64,000 nucleotides of DNA from Roseovarius faecimaris (GTDB lineage: Bacteria; Pseudomonadota; Alphaproteobacteria; Rhodobacterales; Rhodobacteraceae): positions 192,501 through 256,500 of the forward strand of contig NZ_CP034348.1 of assembly GCF_009762325.1 (NCBI RefSeq), read 5' to 3'. The stretch's first letter is position 1; every line of letters begins with the position of its first letter. Both the position numbers and the translations under genes were made by a program. The notes below the pieces were generated by a model. That model was not told the origin of the DNA. It ran no database searches and worked only from the letters and a program-made list of their open reading frames with translations. Shown here in pieces: positions 30,169-40,362 of the stretch.

Positions 30169-30288
30169 CCTGGCCGCGCCGCCCGTTCCACAGGCCGTTT
30201 GTCCTTTACGGACCGGCCAGATGACGTAACGGCCCGCTTGCGCCCTGCTTCTCCAATTTGTCAAACTGCCGCGCATGAGGACGCCGCC

Positions 30289-30681
30289 ATGCCCCTGAGT
30301 ATCCTTTTGCCCATGGTGATCTTCGGCATTGCCGGGATCGCCCTTCTGTTGCATCTGCTGGGCCTGTCGCGCCCGGCCGTTCTGGGCAGTGTGGCAGAGG
30401 CCCGGGCCGCCTGGCTCCGGGAATTCCCTGAGGATTGGCCGACCCGCATTCTGCTCAGCCATGACAATCACGCCGCCCTGATCGACACCCCGCAGGGCCA
30501 CGGTATTGTCTGGCCGATGGGCGCGGACACCACGGCGCGCTATCTGAAAGGGGCCGGGATCACCCGCACCGGGACCGGGCTGCGGATTGATCTGCCTGAC
30601 TATACCGCGCCGCATATCCTGCTGCAGCTCGATGCTGAAGAACTGAACCAGTGGCCCGGCCTGATGGAGACCAGCGCATGA
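30289..30681 (+). CDS. Uncharacterised single-pass membrane protein
   Basis: Not recognised. The 130-residue product begins with one transmembrane helix (LPMVIFGIAGIALLLHLLGL, about residues 7-26). A soluble domain follows with pieces such as EDWPTRILLSHDNHAALI and GHGIVWPMGADTTARYL, an alternating strand/helix pattern. I chose MPLSILLP as start; the open frame begins 30 codons upstream with a non-membrane leader. Its TGA overlaps the next gene (ATGA), so it is probably coupled to the fatty acid hydroxylase-like protein. Confidence 0.65.
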   Translation: MPLSILLPMVIFGIAGIALLLHLLGLSRPAVLGSVAEARAAWLREFPEDWPTRILLSHDNHAALIDTPQGHGIVWPMGADTTARYLKGAGITRTGTGLRIDLPDYTAPHILLQLDAEELNQWPGLMETSA

Positions 30682-31610
30682 CCGATATGCTGACTTATCC
30701 GGATGTCACGCAGCTTGCCGTGCCCTTCTTCATCGCGGCGATCCTGATCGAGCTGACCTGGATCATCATCAAGGGCAAAGGCGGGCGATACGAGACGCGC
30801 GATGCCGTGACCTCTCTCATCATGGGGGCGGGCAATGTGGCCTCCACGATCCTGCTTGGCTTCATTGCCTACGGCTTCTTCATGCTGCTGTGGCGAATCA
30901 CGCCGCTTGATCTGGGCACGTCGGTTTGGGTGATCCTGCTCTGTTTCGTGCTCGATGACCTGCGGTATTACTGGGTGCATCGCTTCGGGCACCGCATCCG
31001 CTGGGTCTGGGCCTCTCATGTGAACCACCATTCCTCACAGCATTACAACCTGACCACGGCGCTTCGGCAGACCTGGACCGGTACGTTCACCTTCATGATG
31101 ATCATCCGCGCGCCGCTGATCCTTCTGGGGTTTCACCCGGCCATGGTGCTGTTCTGCGGCGGGCTGAACCTGATCTATCAGTTCTGGATCCATACCGAAG
31201 CCATTGGCCGTATGCCGCGCTGGTTCGAGGCAGTGATGAACACGCCCTCGCACCACCGGGTGCATCACGGCCGCAATGCGCGCTACCTCGATGCCAATTA
31301 CGCGGGCGTTTTCATCATCTGGGACAAGATGTTCGGCACCTTCGTGCCCGAGCTTGAGCGCGAGAAGGTGGAATATGGCCTTGTGCGCAATCTCGGCACG
31401 TTCAATCCCATCCGGGTGGCATTTCACGAATGGGTCGGGATCTGGCGCGATGTCACGCAGCCGGGGCTGAGCTGGCGCGACCGGCTGAATTATTGCATCC
31501 AGCCGCCGGGCTGGAGCCATGACGGCAGCCGCGACACCTCGGAGACGATCAAGCGCAAGCATCTTGCCGCCCACCCCGAAGAGGCCGGGACGCCGGGCTT
31601 CAAGGTCTGA
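30678..31610 (+). CDS. Fatty acid hydroxylase / sterol desaturase family protein
   Basis: Integral membrane diiron oxygenase family, 310 residues. Histidine clusters that bind the diiron centre are seen in order: HRFGH, HVNHH, and near residue 190 HRVHH. About four to five hydrophobic segments surround them. Family members hydroxylate or desaturate lipids, sterols or carotenoids, and the bacterial substrate is usually unknown. It is coupled to the small membrane protein upstream. A conserved W-D-K-M-F-G-T-F stretch follows the last histidine box, as is typical. Confidence 0.88.
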   Translation: MTDMLTYPDVTQLAVPFFIAAILIELTWIIIKGKGGRYETRDAVTSLIMGAGNVASTILLGFIAYGFFMLLWRITPLDLGTSVWVILLCFVLDDLRYYWVHRFGHRIRWVWASHVNHHSSQHYNLTTALRQTWTGTFTFMMIIRAPLILLGFHPAMVLFCGGLNLIYQFWIHTEAIGRMPRWFEAVMNTPSHHRVHHGRNARYLDANYAGVFIIWDKMFGTFVPELEREKVEYGLVRNLGTFNPIRVAFHEWVGIWRDVTQPGLSWRDRLNYCIQPPGWSHDGSRDTSETIKRKHLAAHPEEAGTPGFKV

Positions 31611-31633
31611 TAACGTATCGCTCCCTTCAGGGA

Positions 31634-31659
31634 GGTGCGTGAAATCACGCACCCTACGG
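31634..31659. repeat. Dispersed palindrome GGTGCGTGAAATCACGCACC, copy 2
   Basis: An intergenic palindrome between the hydroxylase-like gene and the aminotransferase gene, identical in its 17-base left part and in the CACCCTACGG end to the copy in the 23S-5S spacer. The stem is GGTGCGTG and CACGCACC. This looks like the compact form of the element; the rRNA copy carries four extra bases. Confidence 0.7.
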
Positions 31660-31746
31660 CGGATCCTGCGTGTGTTTCCTCTGGACAGCCCGGGCGCTGA
31701 GTGGCATTGATTTGATCAAATTCCCGACATTCCGGAGACCTGTCCC

Positions 31747-33099
31747 ATGAAAGACGACAATTTTCTGCGTGAAATGAATGCCCGCCACCTGTGGCACCCG
31801 ATGGGGCACCCCGGTGAAGCCCAGGTAAACGCCCCCAAGATCATCAAAAGCGCCGAAGGCGTCGGCATCACAGATATCGACGGACATCGGGTGATCGACG
31901 CCGTGGGCGGGCTTTGGTGCGTGAACCTGGGCTATTCCAACGATGTGGTGAAACAGGCCATCTCGGATCAACTGTTTCAGCTGCCCTATTATTCCTCCTT
32001 CGCCGGAACGACGAACCCGCCCGCCATCGAGGCGTCTTATGCGGTGCAGGACTTCTTTGCCGAAGACGGGATGACCCGGGTCTTCTTTACTTCCGGCGGC
32101 TCGGACGCGGTCGATACCGCCCTGCGCATGGCCCGGCAATATCACCGCCTTCGCGGCGAGCCGACACGCACCAAGTTCATCAGCCTCAAGAAGGGCTATC
32201 ACGGTACCCATTGGGGCGGTGCGTCGGTGAATGGCAACAACCGGTTCCGCATTACTTATGAGCCGCTGTTGCCCGGCTGCTACCACTTGCCCAGCCCCTA
32301 CACCTATCGCAACCCGTTCCATGAGACGGACCCGGCCAAGCTGGCGCAGAATATCGCGGCAGCGTTCGAGGATGAGATCGCCTTCCAGGATCCGTCCACC
32401 ATCGCCGCCTTTATCATGGAGCCGATCCAGGGCGCGGGCGGCGTGATCGTGCCTGATCCGAGCTTCATGAAACTGATGCGCGAGGTTTGCGACCGGCATG
32501 GTATCCTGATGATCTCGGACGAGGTGATCTGTGGCTTTGGCCGTACCGGCGACTGGACCGGCGCGCGGCATTGGGGGGTGAAGCCCGACATGATGACCAT
32601 CGCCAAGGGCATCACTTCGGGGTATTTCCCGGTGGGCGGCGTGCTGGTGGGCGACAAGGTGGCCGATGTGTTCGAGAACGCCCCTGCCGCCGATGGCGCC
32701 ATCTGGACCGGCTACACGTATTCTGCACATCCCGTGGGCGCGGCGGGTGTGGTGGCCTGCCTGAGCGAGACACTGCGCCTGGATACCAAGACCAACGCCG
32801 CGGCGCGTGGAACGCAGCTTTATGAGGGCGTGTGCAAACTGGCCGAGAAATACGACATCATCGGTGATGTGCGCGGCGGGCATGGGCTGATGACCGGGAT
32901 CGAGCTGGTCTCGGACCGCGCCGCCAAGACGCCGATGGACAATGACACGATGAAGCGCATCCACCAGGCGACCTATGAGGCGGGTACGATGGTCCGGCTT
33001 GGCGCGCATAACATCCTGATGTCGCCGCCGCTGGTGATCTCCGAGGCTGAGGTGGATCAGATCATCGCCTCGCTGGACGCAGGTTTCGCCGCTGCGTGA
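31747..33099 (+). CDS. Class III aminotransferase (omega-amino acid:pyruvate type)
   Basis: PLP-dependent aminotransferase of 450 residues. Motifs include FFTSGGSDAVDTALRMARQY for the phosphate site, LMISDEVICGFGRTG for the PLP aspartate, and MTIAKGITSGYFPVGG with the Schiff-base lysine. It resembles the group that includes β-alanine, taurine and putrescine aminotransferases, and the amino donor cannot be decided here. It stands alone on the plus strand and shares a bidirectional terminator with the alanine symporter gene. Confidence 0.87.
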   Translation: MKDDNFLREMNARHLWHPMGHPGEAQVNAPKIIKSAEGVGITDIDGHRVIDAVGGLWCVNLGYSNDVVKQAISDQLFQLPYYSSFAGTTNPPAIEASYAVQDFFAEDGMTRVFFTSGGSDAVDTALRMARQYHRLRGEPTRTKFISLKKGYHGTHWGGASVNGNNRFRITYEPLLPGCYHLPSPYTYRNPFHETDPAKLAQNIAAAFEDEIAFQDPSTIAAFIMEPIQGAGGVIVPDPSFMKLMREVCDRHGILMISDEVICGFGRTGDWTGARHWGVKPDMMTIAKGITSGYFPVGGVLVGDKVADVFENAPAADGAIWTGYTYSAHPVGAAGVVACLSETLRLDTKTNAAARGTQLYEGVCKLAEKYDIIGDVRGGHGLMTGIELVSDRAAKTPMDNDTMKRIHQATYEAGTMVRLGAHNILMSPPLVISEAEVDQIIASLDAGFAAA

Positions 33100-33169
33100 C
33101 GCTCTTCGGGCCCTGACGCGCCCGCTTCGCGAAGCCGCCTGTCAGGGCGGATGAGCGGCTGCAATGAAA

Positions 33170-33196
33170 AAAGGGCCGGTGAGACACCGGCCCTTT
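33170..33196. terminator. Bidirectional rho-independent terminator
   Basis: A perfect 12-bp stem, AAAGGGCCGGTG with CACCGGCCCTTT, encloses a 3-nt loop. A T-run (TTTTT) follows on the plus strand and an A-run precedes it, giving a U-run on the minus strand. It lies between the convergent aminotransferase and symporter genes and can serve both. Confidence 0.88.
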
Positions 33197-33214
33197 CGCG
33201 TTTTTACAAAGGCA

Positions 33215-34759
33215 TCAGTGGAACTTCTTGATTTCCCCTGATTTCAGCCGCGAAAGATAGCTGTCCAGCTCGCGCTTGACGATCGGCATCAGGAAGTAGA
33301 GCCCGATGATGTTGACCACCGCCATCGCAAAGATCGCCGCATCCGAGAAGTCGATCACCGGGCCCAGGTTGGCCGCCGCGCCGATCACCACGAAGATGCA
33401 GAAGATCACCTTGAACACGAGCTCCTTGGTCTTGCCCTCGCCGAAAAGGTAGGTCCACGCCTTCAACCCGTAATAGGACCAGCTGATCATCGTGGAGAAG
33501 GCAAACAGGATCACCGCCAGAGCCAGCACATAGGGGAACCAGCTGATCGCGCTGCCAAAGGCCGCCGAGGTCAGGCTGACGCCCGAATTGCCATCCACCG
33601 TCGCAATCGCGCTCCCGGCTTCGTTGAGCATGTAGAGACCGGTTTGCTCGTCGATCAGAAGCTGCTGGGTAATGATGATCACCAGCGCGGTCATCGTACA
33701 GATCACCACCGTGTCGATGAACGGCTCCAGAAGCGACACAAAGCCTTCGGTGATCGGCTCTTTCGTGCGTACCGCCGAGTGGGCGATGGCGGCAGAACCC
33801 ACGCCCGCCTCGTTCGAGAAGGCCGCCCGCTTGAAGCCCTGGATCAGCGCGCCGACCATGCCCCCGGCCACACCGAGACCGGTAAAGGCGCCCTCAAAGA
33901 TCTGGCCGAAGGCCCAGCTGATCTTGTCGACATTCATCAGAATGATGATCAGGGCCGCGGCCACATACATGATGCCCATAAAGGGCACGACCTTCTCCGT
34001 CACCTTGGCGATGGACTTGAGCCCCCCCACGATCACGGCAAAAACGACAGCCGCAAAGATGATGCCGGTGATCCAGCCCGGATACTCGCCGACAATTCCC
34101 GAAATCTGCTGATGCGCCTGGTTGGCCTGGAACATGTTGCCCCCGCCCAACGCGCCGAGGATACAGAAGATCGAAAACAGGATCGCCAGGATCCGCCCGC
34201 CCGGCAGGCCGCGCTCGGCAAAGCCCTTGGTCAGGTAATACATCGGACCACCCGAAACCGTGCCGTCCTCGTATTCATTGCGATACTTCACGCCCAGCGT
34301 ACATTCGGTGAACTTGGAGGCCATGCCCATCAGACCCGCCAGGATCATCCAGAAGGTCGCGCCCGGTCCGCCAATGCCAACGGCCACCGCCACACCGGCG
34401 ATGTTGCCCAGGCCCACCGTTCCGGAAAGGGCCGTGGCCAGCGCCTGGAAGTGGCTGACTTCCCCGGCGTCATTGGGATCCGAATAATCGCCCTTGACCA
34501 GCGAGATCGAGTGCGGGAACGCCCGGAACTGGATGAAGGCGAAGTAGAGAGTGAAGACCGTCGCCGCGATCACCAGCCAGGCCACGATCCACGGGAAAGA
34601 CGTCCCGGGAAAGGGGCTGAAGATGAAGCTGACGAACCAGCCTGTCGAACTGGCGAACAACTGGTTGACCTTCTCGTCGACCGATTGCGCCAGAGCGGGA
34701 GCTGCAAGCAGGCTCAGTACGCCTGCGGAGGCCGCCGCATGTGTGAGTTTGCGGAACAT
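33215..34759 (-). CDS. AGCS-family alanine or glycine:sodium symporter
   Basis: Inner-membrane sodium-coupled amino acid carrier of 514 residues with about ten or eleven transmembrane segments. The family motif GLGNIAGVAVAVGIGGPGA lies near residues 118-136, and NEAGVGSAAIAHSA near residue 315. Unusually, an N-terminal signal-like segment ends in APALAQS at about residue 24, which could be a cleaved signal peptide. The gene follows a UspA-family gene by 33 bases and faces the bidirectional terminator. A divergent Lrp regulator beyond uspA could respond to the transported amino acid; this is inferred. Confidence 0.9.
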   Translation of the reverse strand: MFRKLTHAAASAGVLSLLAAPALAQSVDEKVNQLFASSTGWFVSFIFSPFPGTSFPWIVAWLVIAATVFTLYFAFIQFRAFPHSISLVKGDYSDPNDAGEVSHFQALATALSGTVGLGNIAGVAVAVGIGGPGATFWMILAGLMGMASKFTECTLGVKYRNEYEDGTVSGGPMYYLTKGFAERGLPGGRILAILFSIFCILGALGGGNMFQANQAHQQISGIVGEYPGWITGIIFAAVVFAVIVGGLKSIAKVTEKVVPFMGIMYVAAALIIILMNVDKISWAFGQIFEGAFTGLGVAGGMVGALIQGFKRAAFSNEAGVGSAAIAHSAVRTKEPITEGFVSLLEPFIDTVVICTMTALVIIITQQLLIDEQTGLYMLNEAGSAIATVDGNSGVSLTSAAFGSAISWFPYVLALAVILFAFSTMISWSYYGLKAWTYLFGEGKTKELVFKVIFCIFVVIGAAANLGPVIDFSDAAIFAMAVVNIIGLYFLMPIVKRELDSYLSRLKSGEIKKFH

Positions 34760-34792
34760 ATGATGACTATCCCTGTTCTGTTTTTCGTTATG

Positions 34793-35227
34793 TTAAGGAA
34801 CAACGGTGCAAGGCACCGGCGCGCATTGCACAAGGGCACTGGCAACCGTGCCGAAGACCCTCGCGCTCAGAGACGATTCGCCGTCGCGCCCGACAAAGAT
34901 CTGAGATCCGCCGCATTCTTCGGTGATGTCGCAGAGCACATCGGCGATCTTGCCGTATCTGATCGCGGTTTCGATCTCGACGCCCTTGCCCGAGACAGCC
35001 GCTACAACTGGCTTCATCAGCGCGGTTTCGGCTCGCTCCAACTCTTCCTTGCGGCGCTTGTGCCGTTCCTCCAGCTCGGTCGGCGTGAGAAACGAGTAAG
35101 GCGACCATTCGAGCACATGGGCAATCATGATTGACCCGCCCTGCGCGGCGGCCCGCTCGATCGCGAAATCGAGCGCACGGCGCGCGCCATCGCTGCCGTC
35201 ATACCCGACGACGAATTTTCCGGACAT
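34793..35227 (-). CDS. Universal stress protein (UspA family)
   Basis: Cytoplasmic 144-residue single-domain Usp protein. The N-terminal strand FVVGYDGSDGARRALDFA carries the conserved aspartate after strand one. The C-terminal loop SQIFVGRDGESSLSARVFGTVASALV differs from the ATP-binding G-2x-G-9x-G-(S/T) pattern, reading GRDGESSLSARVFGTVAS, close to but not exactly that motif. The start is chosen at MSGKF because GGGAGG lies seven bases upstream. It is probably co-transcribed with the symporter. Confidence 0.87.
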   Translation of the reverse strand: MSGKFVVGYDGSDGARRALDFAIERAAAQGGSIMIAHVLEWSPYSFLTPTELEERHKRRKEELERAETALMKPVVAAVSGKGVEIETAIRYGKIADVLCDITEECGGSQIFVGRDGESSLSARVFGTVASALVQCAPVPCTVVP

Positions 35228-35372
35228 GTTTATCCTCCCTTTGGGTTCAGCGCGTTTCAGCGCCCTGCAATCATACCTCAGGTTGCGAAGCAAAAGATTC
35301 TTAACTTTGTTGATGTTCGGAAATTTTTCGGAAATACTTGGGTTATAGCCGACATTAACAGGAAAATTTACA

Positions 35373-35837
35373 ATGGATCGAATTGATCAAAAAATTCTTT
35401 CTATCCTCCAGCGGGATGGCCAAACGTCGATGTCGCGACTTTCCGAGATGGTGGGCCTGTCGCTGTCGGCCTGCCACCGGCGGGTAAAGATCCTCGAAAA
35501 CGATGGCTTGATCTCGCACTATGCTGCCCGGCTCAACCGGCGCGCCCTGGGGCTGGAGGTGCAGGTGTTCATCGAGGTCAAACTGATGTCGCAGCGCCGC
35601 CATGACATCGAGGCGTTCGAAGCGGCGATCGCACAGATGGACGATGTGCTTGAATGCCACCTGATTTCAGGCGAGTTTGACTATCTGATCCGCGTCGCCG
35701 CGCGCAACACGAGCGATTACGAAGCGCTCTATCGCAACCGGCTCTCTGATATTCCTTCCGTGGCGCAGATGAAAACCCTGCTCAGCCTGTCCACCGTGAA
35801 GGAGTTCAAGGGCTATAATCTCGAGACGCTGGCCTGA
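35373..35837 (+). CDS. Lrp/AsnC family transcriptional regulator
   Basis: DNA-binding regulator of 154 residues with both domains. The helix-turn-helix is in residues 5-50 (ILSILQRDGQTSMSRLSEMVG), followed by a linker and the RAM ligand-binding domain (LEVQVFIEVKLMSQ, then GEFDYLIRVAARN). It is divergent from uspA and the alanine symporter across a 145-base AT-rich intergenic region, so those genes are natural candidate targets. The ligand is probably an amino acid, as usual for the family. Confidence 0.88.
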   Translation: MDRIDQKILSILQRDGQTSMSRLSEMVGLSLSACHRRVKILENDGLISHYAARLNRRALGLEVQVFIEVKLMSQRRHDIEAFEAAIAQMDDVLECHLISGEFDYLIRVAARNTSDYEALYRNRLSDIPSVAQMKTLLSLSTVKEFKGYNLETLA

Positions 35838-35879
35838 TGCCGACGCTCTGCGCATTTGGTTCGAGGGGTCGGAACGCCC

Positions 35880-36167
35880 TCAGCCGAACCCTTTCCAGAA
35901 GTCCTGCATTTTCTGGGCCATTTCATCCCATGCCTTGTCCGCGCGGTCCTTCATCTCGGCCCATTGTGCCATCTGCGCCTTGCGGGCTTCTTCGAATTTC
36001 TTTTCCATCTCGTCGCGCTGCTTGCGCATGGTCTCGATCTGTTCGGCGAACTTCTCCTGGCCTTCGGCCTGCATCTCTCGGGCCTTGGCGGTCATCTCAT
36101 CGAAATTCGCTTTCCATTCGTCCATCTGCGCCTTGAATTGCGCCTCCCAGTCGATCTTGTCACCCAT
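35880..36167 (-). CDS. Small coiled-coil protein
   Basis: A 95-residue, highly charged, entirely helical protein with regular E/K/M/A heptad spacing (for example EKFAEQIETMRKQRDEMEKK). There is no signal or membrane segment. Tryptophans recur at the N- and C-terminal ends. Such sequences occur in phasin-like and other amphipathic helical proteins, but no family is recognised with confidence. The start is supported by GGGAG six bases upstream of the ATG. Confidence 0.65.
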   Translation of the reverse strand: MGDKIDWEAQFKAQMDEWKANFDEMTAKAREMQAEGQEKFAEQIETMRKQRDEMEKKFEEARKAQMAQWAEMKDRADKAWDEMAQKMQDFWKGFG

Positions 36168-36240
36168 GGCACTCTCCCATTTTCAAGCGGTCTGAAGCTC
36201 AAGCCTATCACAATCGCCGGATTTTGCACCTTGCGAAAGA

Positions 36241-39200
36241 TCAGGCCGCTCCCCAGCCGCCGCCTCCGGGTGTGAACATGCCAAACACGGCGCCTATGGG
36301 CAGGTCGATCTCGTCATTGCCTGCCATGTCGCGGCGGGTGCCGTCGGGCAGCTCGGCCCAGTTGACCCCTGTCGCCCCCGGCGCGCCCCCCTGCACGCCG
36401 AAGGGCGGGATGATCCGGTGAGAGCACAGCGTCGTGACGGTGACCGGGGCCAGGAACCGCATCCGCCGGTGTACCCCATGCCCGCCGCGCCAGCGCCCCG
36501 CGCCGCCTGAGCCCGCACGAATCCCAAACTCCTCCAGCCGCACCGGAAAGCGTTTTTCCAGGATCTCGGGGTCGGTCATGCGGGTGTTGGTCATGTGGCT
36601 CTGAATGGCGTCACACCCATCAAAGCCGGGCCCCGCGCCCGTGCCGCCCGCGATCGTCTCGTAATTCTGGAAATCGTCATTGCCCCAGACAAAATTGTTC
36701 ATCGTGGCCTGCGATCCGGCAATCACTCCCAACGCGCCATAAAGGGCGTTGCAGGTGGCCTGACTCACCTCCGTATTCCCGGCAATAACCGCCGCCGGAT
36801 AGACCGGGCGCAGCATCGAGCCTTCCGGCACAACGATCTTGAGCGGCTTCAGGCACCCCTGGTTGAGCGGGATATCCGCCCCCACCATGGTCCGGAACAC
36901 ATAAAGCACCACCGCGTCGCAGATCGAGCGCGGTGCATTGTAATTGCCCTTGTTCTGCGGCGAGGTGCCCGTGAAATCAATCGTGGCCGAGCGGTCAGCA
37001 TGATCCACGCTCACCTTCACCTCGATCGTGCTGCCGATATCCATCGGATAGCTGAACTGCCCGTCGCGCAGCCGGTCGATGACGCGGCGCACACTCTCTT
37101 CGGCATTGTCCTGCACATGGCCCATATAGGCGCGCACCACGTCGATACCGTAGGCCTCCACCACCTTCAGAAGCTCCTGCCGCCCGGTCTCGTTCGCGGC
37201 GACCTGCGCCTTCAGATCGGCCATGTTCTGCGCGATGTTGCGGCACGGGTAGCGACAGGACCCAAGCACCTCTTCGGCCATCCGTTCCAGCAGAACGCCC
37301 TGATCCACCAGCTTGACGTTGTCGATCAGCACGCCTTCCTCGTCGATATGTGTGCTGTCAGGCGGGGCGCTGCCCGGGGTGCGCCCGCCAATATCGGCAT
37401 GGTGCCCGCGCGAGCCCAGCCAGAAGGCGGGGGTATCGCCCACAAAGACCGGCGTGATCACCGTCACATCGGGCAGGTGCGTGCCGCCGTTATAGGGCGA
37501 GTTGAGCATATAGGCGTCGCCGGGCTGCACATCCGGGTTAAGCCGCATGATGGTTTTGACGCTGTCGGACATCGACCCCAGATGCACCGGCACATGCGGG
37601 GCATTCGCCACCAGATCGCCCTGATCGTCGAATATGGCGCAGGAAAAATCGAGCCGCTCCTTGATGTTCACCGACCAGGAGGTGTTGGCCAGCGTCGCCC
37701 CCATCTGGTCGGCCACCGACATGAAGAGATTGTTGAACACTTCCAGAAGCACCGGGTCAGCTTTGGTGCCCGCCGCCTGCGCGCGCGCCTTGGCCTCCAG
37801 CCGCTCCAGCAGCAGATTGCCCATCGCGTCGATCCGCGCGGCCCAGCCCGGCTCGATCACGTTGGTGCCGGTGGCCTCGGTGATCACCGCCGGGCCGGTG
37901 ACCTGTTGCGCCGGATCGAGCGCATCACGTTCATAAAGCGGCACATCGCGCCAGCCGTCCTCGACATGCATGGGGATATGCGCCTTGGGGGTTCCGTCCC
38001 CACCCGGCAGCGCGGCGGCCGGGGCCTGCCCGGTCTGTCCCACCGCTTCCACGCTGAGCATCTCGAACCACACCGCGCGCTCGGGGCTGTGAAAGCCAAA
38101 GCGTTGCTGATGCGCCGCCTCAAAGGCGCGAAGCATCTCTTCCTGGGTGCCGAACGGCACCTCCAGCGCCTGATGCGACCCGTCATAGCGCAGATGCGCG
38201 CGCGGCAGGGGGGTGATATCGGCGATGCCCTGACTTTCCACCTCTGCCCGCGCCTCGGCAGTGATCTTCTCCAGGGCGGCTTGAGCACCCGCCACGTCCT
38301 GCAAAGGCGCGTCATGCTGCACCTCGCGCAGCGCCCGCACCTCCGCGAGGCCCATGCCATAGGCGCTGAGAACCCCGGCATGCGGGTGAATGAGCACCCG
38401 CGTCATGCCCAGCGTATCGGCGATCAGACAGGCATGTTGCCCGCCCGCCCCGCCAAAGCATTGCAGCGTATAGCGGGTCACGTCATGCCCGCGCTGAACC
38501 GAGATTTTCTTGATCGCATTGGCCATGTTGTCCACGGCAATCCGCAGGAAACCTTCGGCCATTTCCTCGGGGCTGCGGCGCGCCTCGCCGGTCTCTTGCG
38601 TGACCGTCTCGGCAAGGGCCGAGAATTTCGCACGGACCACCTCGGCATCAAGCGGCTCATTCCCGTCGGGGCCAAAGACATGCGGGAAATGCGCGGGGTT
38701 CAGCTTGCCCAGCATCACGTTGCAATCGGTCACCGTCAGCGGTCCGCCCCGGCGATAGCAGGCCGGACCCGGATCGGCGCCGGCACTTTCGGGGCCGACC
38801 TGAAAGCGGCCATCCTCGAATTTGCAGATCGACCCGCCGCCCGCGGCCACGGTATGAATATCCATCATCGGTGCGCGCATCCGCACGCCCGCGACCTCAG
38901 TCTCGAAGCTGCGTTCGTAATCGCCCGCGTAATGGCTCACATCCGTGCTGGTGCCGCCCATGTCAAACCCGATCAACCGGTCATGCCCTGCCGCCTCGCC
39001 GGTCTTGACCATACCGACGATCCCGCCCGCCGGGCCGGAAAGGATCGCATCCTTGCCCTGGAAAAGCTGCGCATCGGTCAGACCGCCGGAGGATTGCATG
39101 AACAAGAGCGCCTCGCAGGCGCGGCCAAGGTCCAAGGCACCGGCCACCTGATCCACATAGCGCCGCAGGATGGGCGAGAGATAGGCATCGACCACCGTGG

Positions 39201-39816
39201 TGTCGCCCCTTCCCACCAGCTTGGCGAGGCGCGAGACCTCGGCGGAGGTCGAGACCTGGGTAAACCCGATCTCACGGGCGAGGGCCGCCACTTGGCTCTC
39301 ATGCACCGGGTTGAGGTAAGCATGCAGGCCCGCGATGGCCACCGCCCGGATGCCGGTGTCGTAGGCTGCCTGCAACCGCTCCCGCGCGGCCCCCTGATCA
39401 AGGGGGACAAGCACCTCGCCTTCGGCATCCAGACGCTCGATCATCTCGGCCACGTCCTCGTAGAGCAGGTCGGGCCGCCTGATCTCCAGATCAAACAGGC
39501 GCGGGCGGGTCTGATAACCGATCTCCAGCAGATCGCGAAACCCTTGGGTGATCATCAGCAAGACGCGCTCGCCCTTGCGCTCCAGCAGGGCGTTGGTGGC
39601 CACGGTGGTGCCCATCTTGACCGCGCGAATGACCCCGTCGGCAAAATCGCCATCCTCTCCCATCAGATCGCGAATGCCCTGAACGGCGGCATCGGCATAG
39701 CGTTCCGGGTTCTCCGATAACAACTTTTGAGTCAGGACCTCACCGCCCGGCGTCAGCCCCACGATATCGGTGAAAGTACCGCCCCGGTCGATCCAGAATT
39801 CCCACGCGCCGCTCAT
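36241..39816 (-). CDS. Fused hydantoinase/oxoprolinase A-B protein
   Basis: ATP-dependent ring-opening enzyme of the 5-oxoprolinase / N-methylhydantoinase family, 1191 residues. The N-terminal half (to about residue 680) is HyuA-like. It starts with the ASKHA motif [11 protein letters not shown] and contains [16 protein letters not shown] and the GGAGGQHA segment. The C-terminal half (from about 700) is HyuB-like, with [26 protein letters not shown] (a conserved metal-site motif) and [11 protein letters not shown]. In many bacteria these are separate genes. The substrate may be 5-oxoproline or a hydantoin. The start at MSGAWEFW is supported by AAGGAG upstream; the longer open frame is non-coding overlap. 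Confidence 0.9.
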   Translation of the reverse strand: MSGAWEFWIDRGGTFTDIVGLTPGGEVLTQKLLSENPERYADAAVQGIRDLMGEDGDFADGVIRAVKMGTTVATNALLERKGERVLLMITQGFRDLLEIGYQTRPRLFDLEIRRPDLLYEDVAEMIERLDAEGEVLVPLDQGAARERLQAAYDTGIRAVAIAGLHAYLNPVHESQVAALAREIGFTQVSTSAEVSRLAKLVGRGDTTVVDAYLSPILRRYVDQVAGALDLGRACEALLFMQSSGGLTDAQLFQGKDAILSGPAGGIVGMVKTGEAAGHDRLIGFDMGGTSTDVSHYAGDYERSFETEVAGVRMRAPMMDIHTVAAGGGSICKFEDGRFQVGPESAGADPGPACYRRGGPLTVTDCNVMLGKLNPAHFPHVFGPDGNEPLDAEVVRAKFSALAETVTQETGEARRSPEEMAEGFLRIAVDNMANAIKKISVQRGHDVTRYTLQCFGGAGGQHACLIADTLGMTRVLIHPHAGVLSAYGMGLAEVRALREVQHDAPLQDVAGAQAALEKITAEARAEVESQGIADITPLPRAHLRYDGSHQALEVPFGTQEEMLRAFEAAHQQRFGFHSPERAVWFEMLSVEAVGQTGQAPAAALPGGDGTPKAHIPMHVEDGWRDVPLYERDALDPAQQVTGPAVITEATGTNVIEPGWAARIDAMGNLLLERLEAKARAQAAGTKADPVLLEVFNNLFMSVADQMGATLANTSWSVNIKERLDFSCAIFDDQGDLVANAPHVPVHLGSMSDSVKTIMRLNPDVQPGDAYMLNSPYNGGTHLPDVTVITPVFVGDTPAFWLGSRGHHADIGGRTPGSAPPDSTHIDEEGVLIDNVKLVDQGVLLERMAEEVLGSCRYPCRNIAQNMADLKAQVAANETGRQELLKVVEAYGIDVVRAYMGHVQDNAEESVRRVIDRLRDGQFSYPMDIGSTIEVKVSVDHADRSATIDFTGTSPQNKGNYNAPRSICDAVVLYVFRTMVGADIPLNQGCLKPLKIVVPEGSMLRPVYPAAVIAGNTEVSQATCNALYGALGVIAGSQATMNNFVWGNDDFQNYETIAGGTGAGPGFDGCDAIQSHMTNTRMTDPEILEKRFPVRLEEFGIRAGSGGAGRWRGGHGVHRRMRFLAPVTVTTLCSHRIIPPFGVQGGAPGATGVNWAELPDGTRRDMAGNDEIDLPIGAVFGMFTPGGGGWGAA

Positions 39817-39942
39817 ATGCCTTGCTCCTTTGTCTTGCGTCGCCACGTTTGGTGCTATGGTGCGGAAAGTCAACGATAGGGACATTGAAATTGTCCGCCT
39901 TATTCGCTCATATGCACCTGTCACAACCCCAAGGATGCACCC

Positions 39943-40362
39943 ATGGACCTGCGCCCGCTTTCCCCTGATTTTGCCGTCTCGCCCCAGATCATGCCCGAGG
40001 ATGTCGCCGCGATTGCCGAGGCCGGTTTCAAATCCATCATGTGCAACCGCCCCGATGGCGAGGAATGGGGTCAGCCTGATGTCGCCGCGATCTCGGAGGC
40101 GGCTGAAAAAGCCGGGCTCGAACTGCGCTGGGTGCCGATCATCTCGGGCATGGTCGGGCGTGATGAGGTGCAGGCTTTCGACGCTGCCATGCAGGAGTTG
40201 CCCGCACCTGTCCTGGCCTATTGCCGGACCGGGACGCGCTGCACGATGATGTGGACGATCGTGCAACACGGGCGGATGCCGGACGCGGATATTCTCAAGG
40301 CCACGTCCGGGGCAGGCTATGACATGGCCGGGCTTCTGGGCCAGCTCTCGCAGCAAGGATGA
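39943..40362 (+). CDS. DUF442/TIGR01244 family phosphatase-like sulfurtransferase
   Basis: A 139-residue cytoplasmic protein of the BLH (β-lactamase-like hydrolase associated) phosphatase fold. The active-site loop is [13 protein letters not shown], a CX5R-type loop with the cysteine nucleophile. The N-terminal [24 protein letters not shown] matches the family start. Family members are linked with sulfide detoxification or act as dual-specificity phosphatases; neither reaction is shown here. Its stop overlaps the next gene (ATGA). Confidence 0.82.
   Translation: MDLRPLSPDFAVSPQIMPEDVAAIAEAGFKSIMCNRPDGEEWGQPDVAAISEAAEKAGLELRWVPIISGMVGRDEVQAFDAAMQELPAPVLAYCRTGTRCTMMWTIVQHGRMPDADILKATSGAGYDMAGLLGQLSQQG

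Noticed and set aside
36595..39720. A 1041-codon open frame on the plus strand opposite the fused hydantoinase gene
   Set aside because: It is an antisense shadow caused by high third-position GC. The minus strand carries clear HyuA/HyuB motifs, while this product has no recognisable domain and an odd composition rich in His, Arg and Gly.
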